From Microthrixaceae bacterium (GTDB lineage: Bacteria > Actinomycetota > Acidimicrobiia > Acidimicrobiales > Acidimicrobilacustridaceae): a stretch of 64,000 bases of DNA. Positions 37,188-48,005 of this stretch are shown piece after piece; position 1 is the first letter of the stretch; the number at the start of each line of letters is the position of its first letter. The stretch is taken from assembly GCA_947446975.1 (NCBI GenBank), contig CANFHM010000002.1, positions 40,428 to 104,427 on the forward strand, read 5' to 3'. The position numbers were made by a program, and so were the translations under genes. A model generated the notes under the pieces. That model was not told where the DNA came from, ran no database searches, and saw only the letters and a list, made by a program, of their open reading frames with translations.

Positions 37188-38609
37188 TCAGGCCGGTGAG
37201 GTCAGACGCACGATGGCGAAGGTGCGTTCGCGCACCCAGGTCGGCAGTGGTTCCACCACGAGCCCGTCGGCCGATGCGTGCATGATCCGCCCGCCGTCCA
37301 CCACGATGCCCGTGTGACCCTCCATGAGGAAGATGTCTCCCGGTCTCGCTCCATCGTCGAACCCGGTGGAAACGGTGTGGGAGAGGAACTCCTCGTCGAA
37401 CTGCATGGCCGTCGTCGTGGTGGGTGTGTCGACGCCGATCGACGCGAACGCAGCGTGCACGAACCCCGAACAGTCGAAGAATCCGTCGCCGAATCGATCA
37501 GTGCCGGGTGGGCACACCGGATCGGAGGGCCGACTCGCGCCGAGGCACTGCGAGTACGGCGTGCCGAGCCGTTGCGTCCCCCAGGAGATGAGATCGGCGA
37601 CCTCCTGTGTGGAGGCTCCCGGTCCGTCGCCGCCGGTCGCCGCTCGTTCGGGCCCTGGTGCGGTTCGAATGGTGGAGAGCGCAGGGGTGTCGGTCGGTGC
37701 GAGACCGAGCCCGAGGACGGGGTTGCGGGCGTAGCGACGTGCGGAGGCGAGGACCACCTGCGGGCCGTCCTGCAGATCGGCCGTGCGCTCGTTGCCGAGA
37801 GGGCCCGCCTTCGGGATCGCGGCGATGATCCGTGCATCGAGGTCCGTCGGGGTGTCCTGTGCCTGCGACGCATCGCAGATCGCGCGGGCATCGGTCCGGG
37901 CCCAGATCCCGGCCAGCTCGTGCAGCAGCACCGGGTCGACCGGTGTCCCGCTCCGTCCGATGGCCGCCACACGCGACCGACCGAGCGCGCTCAGTGCCGC
38001 GCCCGGGAGACCGCACTGCGGCATGAGCGCTGTGGCAGCGGAGACGACCTCCCGTTGGGCGAGCAGGACCTCCGCCGGGAGGTCCTCGGTGCCGGATGCT
38101 GCGATCAGTTCGGTGGCCGCACCGGCCTCGACGCGCACGGCCTCCTGTGCCGCCGACAGCTGCAGAAGGGTGAGTGCCGTGACCTGTTCAGCATCGTGGA
38201 GGCTCTGCTCGAGCCGGTCACGCCTGTTCGTCCAGCTGGCCTCCTGCGCCGAGCCCGCAGTGGTCGAGGCCAGTGAGCGGCGTGCCGCACCGAGGCGGGC
38301 TGCGGTGTCGATCCGGTCGGCGTCGGCGGTGTCCCAGACCGATCGGATGTCCTGATGGGCGTCGAGGGCCAGACGGAGTTGCTCCAGTGCGGCGTCGAGT
38401 TCCTCCTTGTCCACCGCCGGCGCAGCTCCCGGCTCTCCGGTGACCGTCGTCGGGACCGGAGCCTCGGCGGCAGTCGCCGCAGCAGCGGGCGAAGCGCTCA
38501 GCGAGGCGCCCGCCGAGCCGAGCAGCAGTGACCCGACGAGGATTGCACCGGCCATCGCGCGTCGCAACGGCACTGGCCGTGATGTTCGTCGGAGATGCGG
38601 CAACAGCAT
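37188..38609 (-). CDS. NlpC/P60 family peptidoglycan hydrolase
   Basis: signal peptide, coiled-coil-like middle, C-terminal FFDCSGFVHAAFASIGV...GDIFLMEGHTGIVVDGGRIMHAS. Confidence 0.9.
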   Translation of the reverse strand: MLLPHLRRTSRPVPLRRAMAGAILVGSLLLGSAGASLSASPAAAATAAEAPVPTTVTGEPGAAPAVDKEELDAALEQLRLALDAHQDIRSVWDTADADRIDTAARLGAARRSLASTTAGSAQEASWTNRRDRLEQSLHDAEQVTALTLLQLSAAQEAVRVEAGAATELIAASGTEDLPAEVLLAQREVVSAATALMPQCGLPGAALSALGRSRVAAIGRSGTPVDPVLLHELAGIWARTDARAICDASQAQDTPTDLDARIIAAIPKAGPLGNERTADLQDGPQVVLASARRYARNPVLGLGLAPTDTPALSTIRTAPGPERAATGGDGPGASTQEVADLISWGTQRLGTPYSQCLGASRPSDPVCPPGTDRFGDGFFDCSGFVHAAFASIGVDTPTTTTAMQFDEEFLSHTVSTGFDDGARPGDIFLMEGHTGIVVDGGRIMHASADGLVVEPLPTWVRERTFAIVRLTSPA

Positions 38610-38684
38610 GGTGGGTCGACCCGGTGACGGCGGATGGGGACGCGTCGGAGGGAGATCCCCCCGGACGTCGGGACCCTAGCGAAC

Positions 38685-40322
38685 TCAGCCGAGGGTCACC
38701 GGTCGGCTGGCGATGACCTCCTGGAAGAAGTCGTTCCCCTTGTCATCGACGACGACGAATGCCGGGAAGTTCTCGACCTCGATCTTCCAGACCGCCTCCA
38801 TGCCGAGTTCGGGATACTCGAGCACCTCCACCGACCGGATGCAGTCCTGGGCGAGTCGGGCCGCCGGGCCGCCGATCGAGCCGAGGTAGAACCCGCCGTG
38901 CCGGTTGCAGGCGTCGGTGACGGCTTTCGAGCGGTTGCCCTTGGCCAGCATGACGTAGCTGCCCCCGTGCTCCTGGAACAGGTCGACGTAGGAGTCCATG
39001 CGTCCTGCGGTGGTGGGGCCGAACGATCCAGACGCGTAGCCCTCGGGTGTCTTGGCCGGGCCGGCGTAGTACACGCAGTGGTCCTTCATGTACTGCGGCA
39101 GACCCTCCCCGGCGTCGATGCGTTCCTTGAGCTTTGCGTGGGCGATGTCACGGGCCACCACGAGCGGACCGGTGAGCGACAGGCGCGTCTTGATCGGGAG
39201 GGTGGCGAGCGTGGCCCGGATCTCACTCATGGGGCGGTTGAGGTCGATGTTCACCACCGCATCGTCGAGATGGGAGTCGGTGACCTCGGGCAGGAACTGG
39301 GCCGGATCGCGCTCGAGGTTCTCGAGGAAGATGCCGTCGGCGGTGATCTTCCCGAGCGCCTGTCGATCGGCGGAACAGGACACGGCGATCGCGACCGGGC
39401 AGGAGGCCCCGTGACGCGGCAGGCGGATCACCCGCACGTCGTGGCAGAAGTACTTGCCGCCGAACTGGGCGCCGATCCCGGACTGGCGAGACACCTCGAG
39501 GAACGCCGCCTCGAGTTCGAGGTCACGGAAGCCCCGGCCGAGTTCGTTCCCGGTGAACGGGAGTGCATCGAGATAGCGGGCCGACGCCATCTTCGCCGTC
39601 TTGAGGGCGAACTCCGCCGAGGTGCCGCCGATGACGACCGCGAGATGGTATGGCGGGCAGGCGGAGGTGCCGAGGAGGTCCATCTTCTGGGCGATGAAGT
39701 CGAGCAGGGAGGCCGGGTTGAGCAGCGCCTTGGTCTCCTGGAACAGGTAGCTCTTGTTCGCCGAGCCGCCGCCCTTGGCCATGAAGAAGAACTTGTAGGC
39801 CGCGCCATCGATCGCCGAGATCTCGATCTCCGCCGGCAGGTTCGTGCCGGTGTTGACCTCGCGGTACATGTCGAGCGGCGCCATCTGCGAGTACCGCAGG
39901 TTGTCGTGGAGGTAGGTGTCGTGCACGCCACGGGCGAGGTGGGCCTCATCGCCGCCCTCGGTGAGCACGAACTGTCCGCGCTTGGCCTTGATGATGGCGG
40001 TGCCGGTGTCCTGACAGGAGGGCAGGATGCCGCCGGCTGCGATGTTGGCGTTCTGCAGCAGGTCGTAGGCGACGAAACGGTCGTTGCCCGATGCCTCCGG
40101 GTCGTCGAGGATCGAACGCAGCTGCGCCAGATGGCTGGTGCGCAGGAAGTGGTTGATGTCGAACATCGCCTCCGCACTGAGCAGGCGCAGTGCCTCGGGC
40201 TCCACCCTGAGGAACTCGCCGACCGGGGTGTCGACGGTGCTGACTCCGTCGGTGGTGATGAGTCGGTAGTCGGTCTCGTCGGGTCCGAGGGGGAGGAGGT
40301 CCTGGTACTGGAAGTCGGCCAT
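38685..40322 (-). CDS. class I fumarate hydratase
   Basis: [82 protein letters not shown] 40322. Confidence 0.93.
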   Translation of the reverse strand: MADFQYQDLLPLGPDETDYRLITTDGVSTVDTPVGEFLRVEPEALRLLSAEAMFDINHFLRTSHLAQLRSILDDPEASGNDRFVAYDLLQNANIAAGGILPSCQDTGTAIIKAKRGQFVLTEGGDEAHLARGVHDTYLHDNLRYSQMAPLDMYREVNTGTNLPAEIEISAIDGAAYKFFFMAKGGGSANKSYLFQETKALLNPASLLDFIAQKMDLLGTSACPPYHLAVVIGGTSAEFALKTAKMASARYLDALPFTGNELGRGFRDLELEAAFLEVSRQSGIGAQFGGKYFCHDVRVIRLPRHGASCPVAIAVSCSADRQALGKITADGIFLENLERDPAQFLPEVTDSHLDDAVVNIDLNRPMSEIRATLATLPIKTRLSLTGPLVVARDIAHAKLKERIDAGEGLPQYMKDHCVYYAGPAKTPEGYASGSFGPTTAGRMDSYVDLFQEHGGSYVMLAKGNRSKAVTDACNRHGGFYLGSIGGPAARLAQDCIRSVEVLEYPELGMEAVWKIEVENFPAFVVVDDKGNDFFQEVIASRPVTLG

Positions 40323-40328
40323 TCCCGA

Positions 40329-40334
40329 ACCGTA
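40329..40334 (-). promoter_or_regulatory. -10-like hexamer TACGGT, 6 nt before ATG 40322 (fumarase)
   Basis: position consistent with leaderless start. Confidence 0.5.
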
Positions 40335-40366
40335 CCGCCGCCGCATGGGGACCGACGAACGGTGGA

Positions 40367-41170
40367 TCAGCGGGCGATGGGGCCAGCGGTGATCGATCCC
40401 GAGGCGATGAGATCGCGGACCTCCACGAGCGGTGCGTTCGACACCCGCTGGGATCCACTGAACGGTCCGGCGAGGATCAGCAGGACGGCGAGATCGATCG
40501 CCACGACCATCAGGATCGAGAACGTCACCCGACGGGAACGGGAGTCACCCGCCATGGCGACGATGAGGGAGTTGACGCACAGAGCGAGGCCGGAGACGAC
40601 GAGAGCGACGAAGAGCGGCAGCGGCATCGAGCTCTTCGCCGATCCGAACCGGGCCGACCGCTGGATCGACAGCTGGTCGACCGCCGCGATCATCGCCGCA
40701 GCGTCGGCCTGACCGATCGACGGGTCCGATGCCGAGGATCGGACCAGTTGTTCGAGATGGGTGAGTTCCGTGCTGGGTCGCACCAGGTTCGGGGTCGCAT
40801 CGTCCTGGCGGGGCCATTCGGTGTCGAGCACGGCGTCGAGGTGCGCCAGGAGCGCCGACTGGATGGCGGCGGTGTCGACATGATCGGCGGTGGCGGCCCA
40901 GGCCAGCTGCTCGCTGGCGGTCGCCTCCCGGCTCACATTCGCCTCCGCGGTGGTGTGGGCGCTCCACATCGCGGTGATCGCGAACCCGGAGAGGAAGGCG
41001 AACAGGACGCCGAGCGCCGGCATCAGCGGTGCTGCGAACGATGCCGCCTGCGTGCGTGACGCTCCGAGGAGGCGGTCGAGGAGCGCCCGAAGCAGCAACG
41101 ACACCCCACCGACGACGAGCAAAGCGATCGGCACGAGCAGCCACCATGGCAGTGTCGTCAGGAGGTTCAC
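40367..41170 (-). CDS. DUF4239/bestrophin-like membrane protein
   Basis: [37 protein letters not shown]...[31 protein letters not shown]. Confidence 0.75.
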   Translation of the reverse strand: MNLLTTLPWWLLVPIALLVVGGVSLLLRALLDRLLGASRTQAASFAAPLMPALGVLFAFLSGFAITAMWSAHTTAEANVSREATASEQLAWAATADHVDTAAIQSALLAHLDAVLDTEWPRQDDATPNLVRPSTELTHLEQLVRSSASDPSIGQADAAAMIAAVDQLSIQRSARFGSAKSSMPLPLFVALVVSGLALCVNSLIVAMAGDSRSRRVTFSILMVVAIDLAVLLILAGPFSGSQRVSNAPLVEVRDLIASGSITAGPIAR

Positions 41171-41283
41171 GGGTCGAAGTGTGTCATCACCGGGCGCCGG
41201 GCATCGGCGGAGGCGCCACAGGCACCCGGCGGGTCATGACGCCGGGTACGATCCGGAGGCCCGATCTCAAGGAGTCGTCCCCC

Positions 41284-41706
41284 ATGAACGCTGTCGTGAT
41301 CCACGAGAGTCTCACCGGCAACACCGAGAAGGCAGCACTGCTCATCGCCGAGCGGCTCGTCGCCGCCGGTGTCGATGCCGTCGTCTGCTCCACCGCCAAG
41401 GTCGACTTCCAGGCGCTGGCCGATGCCGATCTCGTGATCGTGGGCAGCTGGACCGACGGACTGTTCCTGTTCGGCCAGAAGCCGGCCCGCAGCGGTCGGC
41501 TCGCCAAACTCCCGTTCATGACCGGCAAGCGCTGCGCGGTGTTCTGCACCTACGCGATCGAGACCGGGAAGACCCTCGAGAAGCTCACCGAGATCATGGA
41601 GGGCCGAGGCGCCGACGTCGTCGGTGGGTATGCGATCAAGCGCTCGGCGCTCGGCGAGGGTGCTCAGGAGTTCGTGGATCGTCTGCTGGGCGTGCTGGCG
41701 GTCTGA
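41284..41706 (+). CDS. flavodoxin family protein
   Basis: MNAVVIHESLTGNTEKAALLIAERLVAAGVDAVV FMN-binding loop; SD AAGGAG. Confidence 0.85.
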   Translation: MNAVVIHESLTGNTEKAALLIAERLVAAGVDAVVCSTAKVDFQALADADLVIVGSWTDGLFLFGQKPARSGRLAKLPFMTGKRCAVFCTYAIETGKTLEKLTEIMEGRGADVVGGYAIKRSALGEGAQEFVDRLLGVLAV

Positions 41707-42941
41707 TCCACCAGCTGCGGGTCATCGGGATCCTCGCCTGCGACTCCGCTGCGACCCGGACGGATCGGCAGCGCCATCACCACGAGGATCATCAGCATCA
41801 TCCGCACCATCGACATGACCGTGTCATCGCCGAGGTGTCCGGGGTCGATGATGGCGATCACCAGGACGACGAACAGCGAGCGCAGCCGTACTGACCCACG
41901 CGTGATCGGATGGATGGCGGCGAGGGCCAGCACCAGGTAGCCGAGGTGATGGGTCCAGGAGATCGGACTGAGCAGGGCCGACAGACAGCCGACGATGGTG
42001 ACCGCGGCGAGCAGGTCGTCCTGCCGACCGGCCCGGAGCGCTCGTCGGAATCCGACCACGAGGAGGAACCCGACGAGGGCGAGCCACAGCAGGGTCCGGC
42101 CGGGCCCGGCGTCGAGGAGATGGGCCAGACCGCCGAGCACCGAGTTGTTGCGGGCGTCGTCGAGTCGACCCACCCGCTCGGAGTGCCACAGCAGATCGGT
42201 CCAGTAGTTGCGTGAGTCACTGGGGGCGAGGATCCACCCGAGGGCGGTCATCGCGAGCGCAGTGATCGCGGCGCGTACAGCAGGACGGCGCCACCCGGCC
42301 AGCAGCAGCCACAGGATGAACAGGCCGGGGACGAGCTTGATCGAGGTGGCGACACCGATCGCCACACCCGCCCATCGTGACCGGCGGTGGACGAGCACGA
42401 CATCTCCGAGCACCAGAGCCCACAGGAGTGCGTTCACCTGACCCTGTCGCAGCGTGAGCCAGACCGGCACGGTGACGATCGCGATCGCCAGGGCCCAGAG
42501 AATCCAGTCGGTGCGGCGCTCCCTCGGGATCCCTGCGAGCACCGCGGCACAGCGGGCGGCGACGGCGATCGCCGCAAGGCTCACGAGGGTGTGGAGCACC
42601 TCCCGCACCTGCATCGGCAGCGGAGCGAGGAGACCGAAGGGGATGACCCCGATCGGCGGGTACGTCGCCGAGAGGTTGAACACGGGGGAGTGATAGCTGA
42701 ACAGGGACTGACCATGGAGCCAGGCGTTCGCTGCGCCCGTGTAGATGGTGAGATCGAGCAGGCCGTTGGGCGGACCGATGGCCCATGCCTTCCAGATCGC
42801 GATCGACACAGCTGTCCCTGCGGCAGCGATCGCCAGCGGCCGACCCCGCACACGCAGGAGGGCGAGCGCCCCGACGATGATGATCCACAGCAGCGCCGGC
42901 GTCGTCCAGGGATCGAGGTACGGGACGAGCCGATCGGACAC
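41664..42941 (-). CDS. GT87/DUF2029 family integral membrane glycosyltransferase
   Basis: DLTIYTGAANAWLHGQSLFSYHSPVFNLSATYPPIGVIPFGLLAPLP, multi-TM. Confidence 0.85.
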   Translation of the reverse strand: MSDRLVPYLDPWTTPALLWIIIVGALALLRVRGRPLAIAAAGTAVSIAIWKAWAIGPPNGLLDLTIYTGAANAWLHGQSLFSYHSPVFNLSATYPPIGVIPFGLLAPLPMQVREVLHTLVSLAAIAVAARCAAVLAGIPRERRTDWILWALAIAIVTVPVWLTLRQGQVNALLWALVLGDVVLVHRRSRWAGVAIGVATSIKLVPGLFILWLLLAGWRRPAVRAAITALAMTALGWILAPSDSRNYWTDLLWHSERVGRLDDARNNSVLGGLAHLLDAGPGRTLLWLALVGFLLVVGFRRALRAGRQDDLLAAVTIVGCLSALLSPISWTHHLGYLVLALAAIHPITRGSVRLRSLFVVLVIAIIDPGHLGDDTVMSMVRMMLMILVVMALPIRPGRSGVAGEDPDDPQLVDQTASTPSRRSTNS

Positions 42942-42947
42942 GTTTCG

Positions 42948-42953
42948 ACCCTA
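42948..42953 (-). promoter_or_regulatory. -10-like hexamer TAGGGT, 6 nt before GTG 42941 (GT87)
   Basis: CTAGGGTC context, shared with 38673-38678. Confidence 0.5.
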
Positions 42954-43143
42954 GCGGTCCCGCCCGAGTGGTGGCTCGGGTCCGACCGGCGGGCCCCGGT
43001 GTGGTGGGTGGGCGGCGGCTCCCGTCCCGCGGACCCCGCAACACAGCGTTCACGGTTCTGATCACCGTGGGGATCCTCCGGATGCGGTAACTTCAGCGCT
43101 TCCGGGTCGTCCGCGAGGGACGATCGTGGCCAACGAGGAGATC

Positions 43144-44331
43144 ATGGTTCCACACGCCAGCGTTTCACAGGGCAGCAGCTCCCCCCGGCGCACCGCCCGC
43201 AGGGCCGGTTTCGCCACTCTTGCACTGCTCGCGGTGCTCGGTCTGTTCACTGCAGCCTGCAGCAGCTCCAAGTCATCCGATTCCGCCAAGCCCAGCGGCC
43301 CCACCAAGGCTGCCTGGATCTACGTCGGTCCGATCAACGACGGTGGTTGGACCCAGACCCACAACGACGGTCGTGAGGCCGCAGCGAAGGCTCTCGGCGA
43401 CAATCTCGTCTCCACCTACAAGGAGAACGTCCCCGAGGGTCCCGAGACCGCCCAGGTCATCGATGACCTCGTGAAGGACGGCAACACGGTGATCTTCGGC
43501 ACGTCCTACGGCTTCAAGGACGCCATGCAGGCCGCCGCCAAGAAGTACCCGGACGTGAAGTTCGTGCAGGCCACCGGTGACGACATCACCATCAACGGTG
43601 CCAGCTCCGTCTCGTCGAACTATGACGAGTACTGGGGCGCAGGTGAGGACACGCTGTACCTGGCTGGTGTCGCCGCTGGCTCCGCCACCAAGAACAACGT
43701 GATCGGCGTCGAGGCTCCGTTCCCGATCCCGGAGATCATCCGTCAGATCAACGGCTTCGCCCTCGGTGCCCAGTCGGTCAACCCCGCCGCCACCGTGAAG
43801 GTCGTCTGGACCAAGACCTGGTTCGATCCGGCAGCGGAGCGTCAGGCTGCCGAGTCGCTCGTCGCCAGTGGCGTCGATGTGATCTTCTCGCATCAGGACA
43901 GCCCCACCGCCGGTGAGGTCGCCAAGGCCAACAACCTCCCGTGGGTCGGCTATGACTCGGATCAGTCTGCTGCGTACCCGAGTGTGTGGCTCACCACCGC
44001 CACCTACAACTGGGGCCCCTACTACACCGCGAAGATCAACTCGATCCGTGACGGCAAGTGGCAACAGCAGAACTACTACGGCACCATCGGTGATGAGTTC
44101 ACCACCGTCGCTCCGTTCGGTTCGCTCGTGAGCGCCGAGACCAAGAGCACCATCCAGGCCGAGCAGGCCAAGGCTGCTGCCACGAAGTCGTTCGGCTGGT
44201 ACTGGGGTCTCGCCGACCGTGAGGATCAGGACGGCAAGGTCCAGATCAAGAAGGGTCAGACCCTCACCCAGAAGGACCTCTACACCATGAGCTACTTCGT
44301 GAAGGGAATCGACGGCAGCCCGAAGGGCTGA
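43144..44331 (+). CDS. BMP family ABC transporter substrate-binding lipoprotein
   Basis: lipobox FTAACSSS; AAWIYVGPINDGGWTQTHNDGREAAAKALG...GTSYGFKDAM. GAGGAG SD favours ATG 43144 over GTG 43126. Confidence 0.93.
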   Translation: MVPHASVSQGSSSPRRTARRAGFATLALLAVLGLFTAACSSSKSSDSAKPSGPTKAAWIYVGPINDGGWTQTHNDGREAAAKALGDNLVSTYKENVPEGPETAQVIDDLVKDGNTVIFGTSYGFKDAMQAAAKKYPDVKFVQATGDDITINGASSVSSNYDEYWGAGEDTLYLAGVAAGSATKNNVIGVEAPFPIPEIIRQINGFALGAQSVNPAATVKVVWTKTWFDPAAERQAAESLVASGVDVIFSHQDSPTAGEVAKANNLPWVGYDSDQSAAYPSVWLTTATYNWGPYYTAKINSIRDGKWQQQNYYGTIGDEFTTVAPFGSLVSAETKSTIQAEQAKAAATKSFGWYWGLADREDQDGKVQIKKGQTLTQKDLYTMSYFVKGIDGSPKG

Positions 44332-44348
44332 TCGTTCCCCGCACTGCA

Positions 44349-45908
44349 ATGACGACAGACGTCGACTCGAAGGCGGTCACCGCTCCGGCGGTGGCCGCCT
44401 TCGGCGTCTCCAAGCGGTTCCCCGGTGTCATCGCCAATGACGACGTGCACTTCGATGTGCGCGTCGGCGAGGTGCATGCGCTCCTCGGCGAGAACGGCGC
44501 CGGCAAGACCACGCTCTCCAACATCCTCACCGGGTTGTACCGACCCGACGCCGGTCATCTCGAGATGGGCGGGGTGCGTGTCTCCTTCGACACCCCGCGC
44601 GATGCCATCGATGCCGGCATCGGCATGGTGCATCAGCATTTCCGCCTCATCCCGACCTTCACCGTGGCCGAGAACATCGCCCTCGGTGCACCGCAGCCCG
44701 GCGAACGCGTCAGGCTCGACATGGCCGCAGTCGAGCGTCGCATCACCGAACTCGGCGAGCAGTTCGAACTCCGGGTCGATCCCCGGGCCCGCATCTGGCA
44801 GCTCTCGGTCGGTGAGCAGCAACGGGTCGAGATCCTCAAGGTCCTGTACCGGGAGGCCCGCATCCTCATCATGGACGAGCCGACCGCGGTGCTCACCCCG
44901 ATCGAGGCTGATGCCCTCTCACAGACGCTCACCTCGCTCACCAGCCAGGGTCGTTCCGTCATCTTCATCTCGCACAAGCTCGGCGAGGTCATCTCCGTCG
45001 CCGACCGGATCACCGTGCTGCGGCAGGGTCGCTCCATCGAGACTCTCGACGCCACCGGCTCCACCCGCGAATCGCTCGCCACGGTCATGGTCGGTCGTGA
45101 GGTGGAGAGGGTCGAACGTCGTGGGGTCGGCGCCCTCCCCGGGGCGCCCGTGGTGCTTTCGGTCAGCGAGCTCGATGCCGACGGCGACCGCGGCCTTCCC
45201 GCGCTGCGTTCGGTGTCGCTCGACGTTCGTGGGGGCGAGATCGTCGCCGTCGCCGGTGTGGCCGGCAACGGTCAACGCGAGCTCGTGGAGGTCCTCGCCG
45301 GTCTCCGTCCCCGCACCTCCGGCCGCATCGTGGTCGACGGCGAGATCATGGATCGCGCCGATGCCCGCCATCCCATCCGCATGGGTGTGGCCTACGTCCC
45401 CCAGGATCGTCTCGGCACCGGACTCGCCCCGGATCTCTCCATCGCCGAGAATCTCGTGCTCAAGCGCTACCGACGACCCCCGGTCGCCCGCCCGCCGTTC
45501 CTGCGTTCCTCGGTGATCGATGCCGAGGCCCAGTCGCTCATGGAGCAGTTCGACGTGCGTGCTCCATCCAGTCAGACCCCGACCCGCCGTCTCTCCGGCG
45601 GCAACGTCCAGAAGGTGCTGCTCGCCCGCGAGATGTCCGGTCGCCCGAAGGTGCTGGTCGTGTCCACCCCGACCCAGGGTCTCGACATCGGGGCGGTCGC
45701 CACGGTGCACCAACTCCTGCTCGACGCCGCTGCCGAGGGCGTGGGCGTGCTCCTCGTGAGCGAGGATCTCGACGAGGTTCTCGCCCTCGCCGATCGGGTC
45801 GTGGTCATGTACGAGGGTTCCGTCACCGGTGTCGTCGATGCCGCCGATGCCACCGTCGCGTCGATCGGCGTGCTCATGGGCGGCGGACGCTCCGAGGAGG
45901 TCGCATGA
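44349..45908 (+). CDS. ABC transporter ATP-binding protein, two ATPase domains (nucleoside/sugar type)
   Basis: GENGAGKTTLSNILTGLY; LIMDEPTAVLTP; second domain VAGVAGNGQRELVEVLAGL, LSGGNVQKVLLAREM. Confidence 0.95.
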   Translation: MTTDVDSKAVTAPAVAAFGVSKRFPGVIANDDVHFDVRVGEVHALLGENGAGKTTLSNILTGLYRPDAGHLEMGGVRVSFDTPRDAIDAGIGMVHQHFRLIPTFTVAENIALGAPQPGERVRLDMAAVERRITELGEQFELRVDPRARIWQLSVGEQQRVEILKVLYREARILIMDEPTAVLTPIEADALSQTLTSLTSQGRSVIFISHKLGEVISVADRITVLRQGRSIETLDATGSTRESLATVMVGREVERVERRGVGALPGAPVVLSVSELDADGDRGLPALRSVSLDVRGGEIVAVAGVAGNGQRELVEVLAGLRPRTSGRIVVDGEIMDRADARHPIRMGVAYVPQDRLGTGLAPDLSIAENLVLKRYRRPPVARPPFLRSSVIDAEAQSLMEQFDVRAPSSQTPTRRLSGGNVQKVLLAREMSGRPKVLVVSTPTQGLDIGAVATVHQLLLDAAAEGVGVLLVSEDLDEVLALADRVVVMYEGSVTGVVDAADATVASIGVLMGGGRSEEVA

Positions 45909-47023
45909 GCATCGCCACCCGGGTCGGACTCCGACTCGAACCGCGGGTCGACACGCCCCGTTGGATGAACTGGGCAGTGCCCGTCGGTTCGTTCCTCTCC
46001 GCGCTGCTCGTGGGGTCGCTGGTCCTGCTCATCACCAGCCAGAACCCCATCTCCGTCTACCAGCGCATCCTCGAGCGCGGGTTCCTCGACACGGGCTCCC
46101 TCAGCGGAACCTTCATCTCCGCCACGCCGCTGCTCTTCACCGGGTTGTGCGCAGCGGTCGCGTTCCGCGTCGGGTTCTTCAACATCGGCGGTGAGGGGCA
46201 GTTCTACGTCGGGGCCATCTTCGCCTCGGGAATCGCCCTCGCGCTCGGCGCCGATGCCCAGTCCTGGATCGCCGTCGGCGCCATGGTGCTGGCCGGTGCG
46301 CTCGGTGGTGCCATCTGGGCGTTCATCCCCGGCATCCTCAAGGCCTGTTTCCGCACCAACGAGATCATCACCTCTCTGATGCTGAACTACGTCGCCGGTA
46401 TCGGCGCCACGTATCTCATCTTCGAGAGCGACTCCTTCTGGCGCGAGCTCGGCGGCACCGGTGCGGTGTTCCCGAAGGGCAAGATCATCCCGCTCAGTGC
46501 CCAGTGGCCCTCGTTCGAGCTCGGCACCCTCGTGGTGCCCTTCGGGCTCCTCCTGGGCGCCATCGTCGCCGTCTGGCTGCACACCCTGCAGCGCCGCACC
46601 CGGTTCGGGTACGAGATGCGCGTGGTGGGTGGGGCTCCCAGCACCGCCCGGTATGCGGGCATGCGTCCTGCTCGGGTCATCGTGTCGGTGGCGATGCTCT
46701 CGGGTGCACTCGCCGGACTCGGCGGCGCCGCCGATGTCGGCAACTTCCGCCATGTGCTCGATCCGAAGGGTCTGCAGCAGTCGGGTTTCGGCTACGCCGG
46801 CATCGTGGTGGCTGCTCTGGCCCGACTCAACCCGATCGCTGTGGTGTTCGTCGCCATCATCCTCGGCGGGATCACCAATGCCGGATACGCACTGCAGGGT
46901 CCTGACTTCCCGGCAGGCCTCGTCGGCACCCTCGAGGGGCTCATCCTGTTCTGCACCCTCGGGGGCGAGGTGCTCGTGCGGTACCGCATCGTCAGCACCC
47001 GTCGACAGGCGGTCACGGTATGA
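45905..47023 (+). CDS. ABC transporter permease (BMP-type)
   Basis: FRVGFFNIGGEGQFYVGAIFASGIAL...CFRTNEIITSLMLNYVAGI. Confidence 0.93.
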   Translation: MSIATRVGLRLEPRVDTPRWMNWAVPVGSFLSALLVGSLVLLITSQNPISVYQRILERGFLDTGSLSGTFISATPLLFTGLCAAVAFRVGFFNIGGEGQFYVGAIFASGIALALGADAQSWIAVGAMVLAGALGGAIWAFIPGILKACFRTNEIITSLMLNYVAGIGATYLIFESDSFWRELGGTGAVFPKGKIIPLSAQWPSFELGTLVVPFGLLLGAIVAVWLHTLQRRTRFGYEMRVVGGAPSTARYAGMRPARVIVSVAMLSGALAGLGGAADVGNFRHVLDPKGLQQSGFGYAGIVVAALARLNPIAVVFVAIILGGITNAGYALQGPDFPAGLVGTLEGLILFCTLGGEVLVRYRIVSTRRQAVTV

Positions 47024-47985
47024 GCGTCAACAGCAACCTCTTCGTCATCATCTTCGCCTCGGCCATCTTCTACGGCACCCCGTTGGTGTTCGCTGCGGTC
47101 GGTGAACTCCTCGCGGAGCGGTCCGGAGTCATCAACCTCGGGGTCGAGGGCATGATGCTGCTCGGCGCGGTGAGCGCAGCGATGGTCGCTGCGAACGTGG
47201 ATGGTCCGGCCGCGCTGGTCCTGCCGCTCGCTCTCCTCGCCGCCATGGTGGCCGCCGGTCTCGGCGCCTCGATCCACGCCTTCCTGGTCATCACCCTGCG
47301 GGTCAACCAGATCATCTCCGGGCTGGCGCTCACCATCTTCGCCGGGGCGGCGGGGCTCTCGTCCTACCTCGCCAACGTGTGGGGGCTCGGGAAGCATCCG
47401 GCTCTCAACCAGTTCGGACGGATGGATCTCTTCGGGCTGAAGAAGTTCCCGGTGCTCGGCCCCATCCTGTTCGACCAGACCCTCCTCACCTACCTGTCCT
47501 GGGTGCTCGTCGTGGCCGTGATGGTGTACCTGTTCCGCACCCGGATGGGTCTCCATCTGCGGGCGGTGGGGGAGTCCCCGCAGACCGCTGATTCGGTCGG
47601 CATCTCCGTCACCCGCTACCGCTACGGACACGTCATCGTGGGCGGCATGCTCGCCGGAGTCGCCGGCGCCTGCTTCTCGCTCACGATCGTGCCCACCTGG
47701 GCCAACGGTCTCACCGCGGGCGAGGGATGGATCGCACTGGCACTCGTGATCTTCGGGTTCTGGCGGCCCGATCTCACGCTGGTCGGCGCCTATCTCTTCG
47801 GGGCATTGTCGAGCCTCAGCTACACGCTGCAGGCCCGCGGCATCGACGTGCCGACGGCACTGCTCGATGCGCTGCCATATGTGGCCACCATCGTGGTGCT
47901 GGTGATCGTGTCGAACTCCCGGATCAGCCGACGCCTCGGCTCACCGGCGGCGCTCGGACGTCCCTACGAGCGCGAGGAACGCTGA
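47020..47985 (+). CDS. ABC transporter permease (BMP-type)
   Basis: GELLAERSGVINLGVEGMMLLGAVSAAM...LRVNQIISGLALTIFAGAAGLSSYL. Confidence 0.93.
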   Translation: MSVNSNLFVIIFASAIFYGTPLVFAAVGELLAERSGVINLGVEGMMLLGAVSAAMVAANVDGPAALVLPLALLAAMVAAGLGASIHAFLVITLRVNQIISGLALTIFAGAAGLSSYLANVWGLGKHPALNQFGRMDLFGLKKFPVLGPILFDQTLLTYLSWVLVVAVMVYLFRTRMGLHLRAVGESPQTADSVGISVTRYRYGHVIVGGMLAGVAGACFSLTIVPTWANGLTAGEGWIALALVIFGFWRPDLTLVGAYLFGALSSLSYTLQARGIDVPTALLDALPYVATIVVLVIVSNSRISRRLGSPAALGRPYEREER

Positions 47986-48005
47986 CGCAGTATCCCGGCG
48001 GCGCA

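Noticed and set aside
38634-40712. 692-aa plus-strand ORF antisense to class I fumarase
   Set aside because: Fumarase frame has strong family motifs; this frame is E/G/V/R/D-rich without motifs
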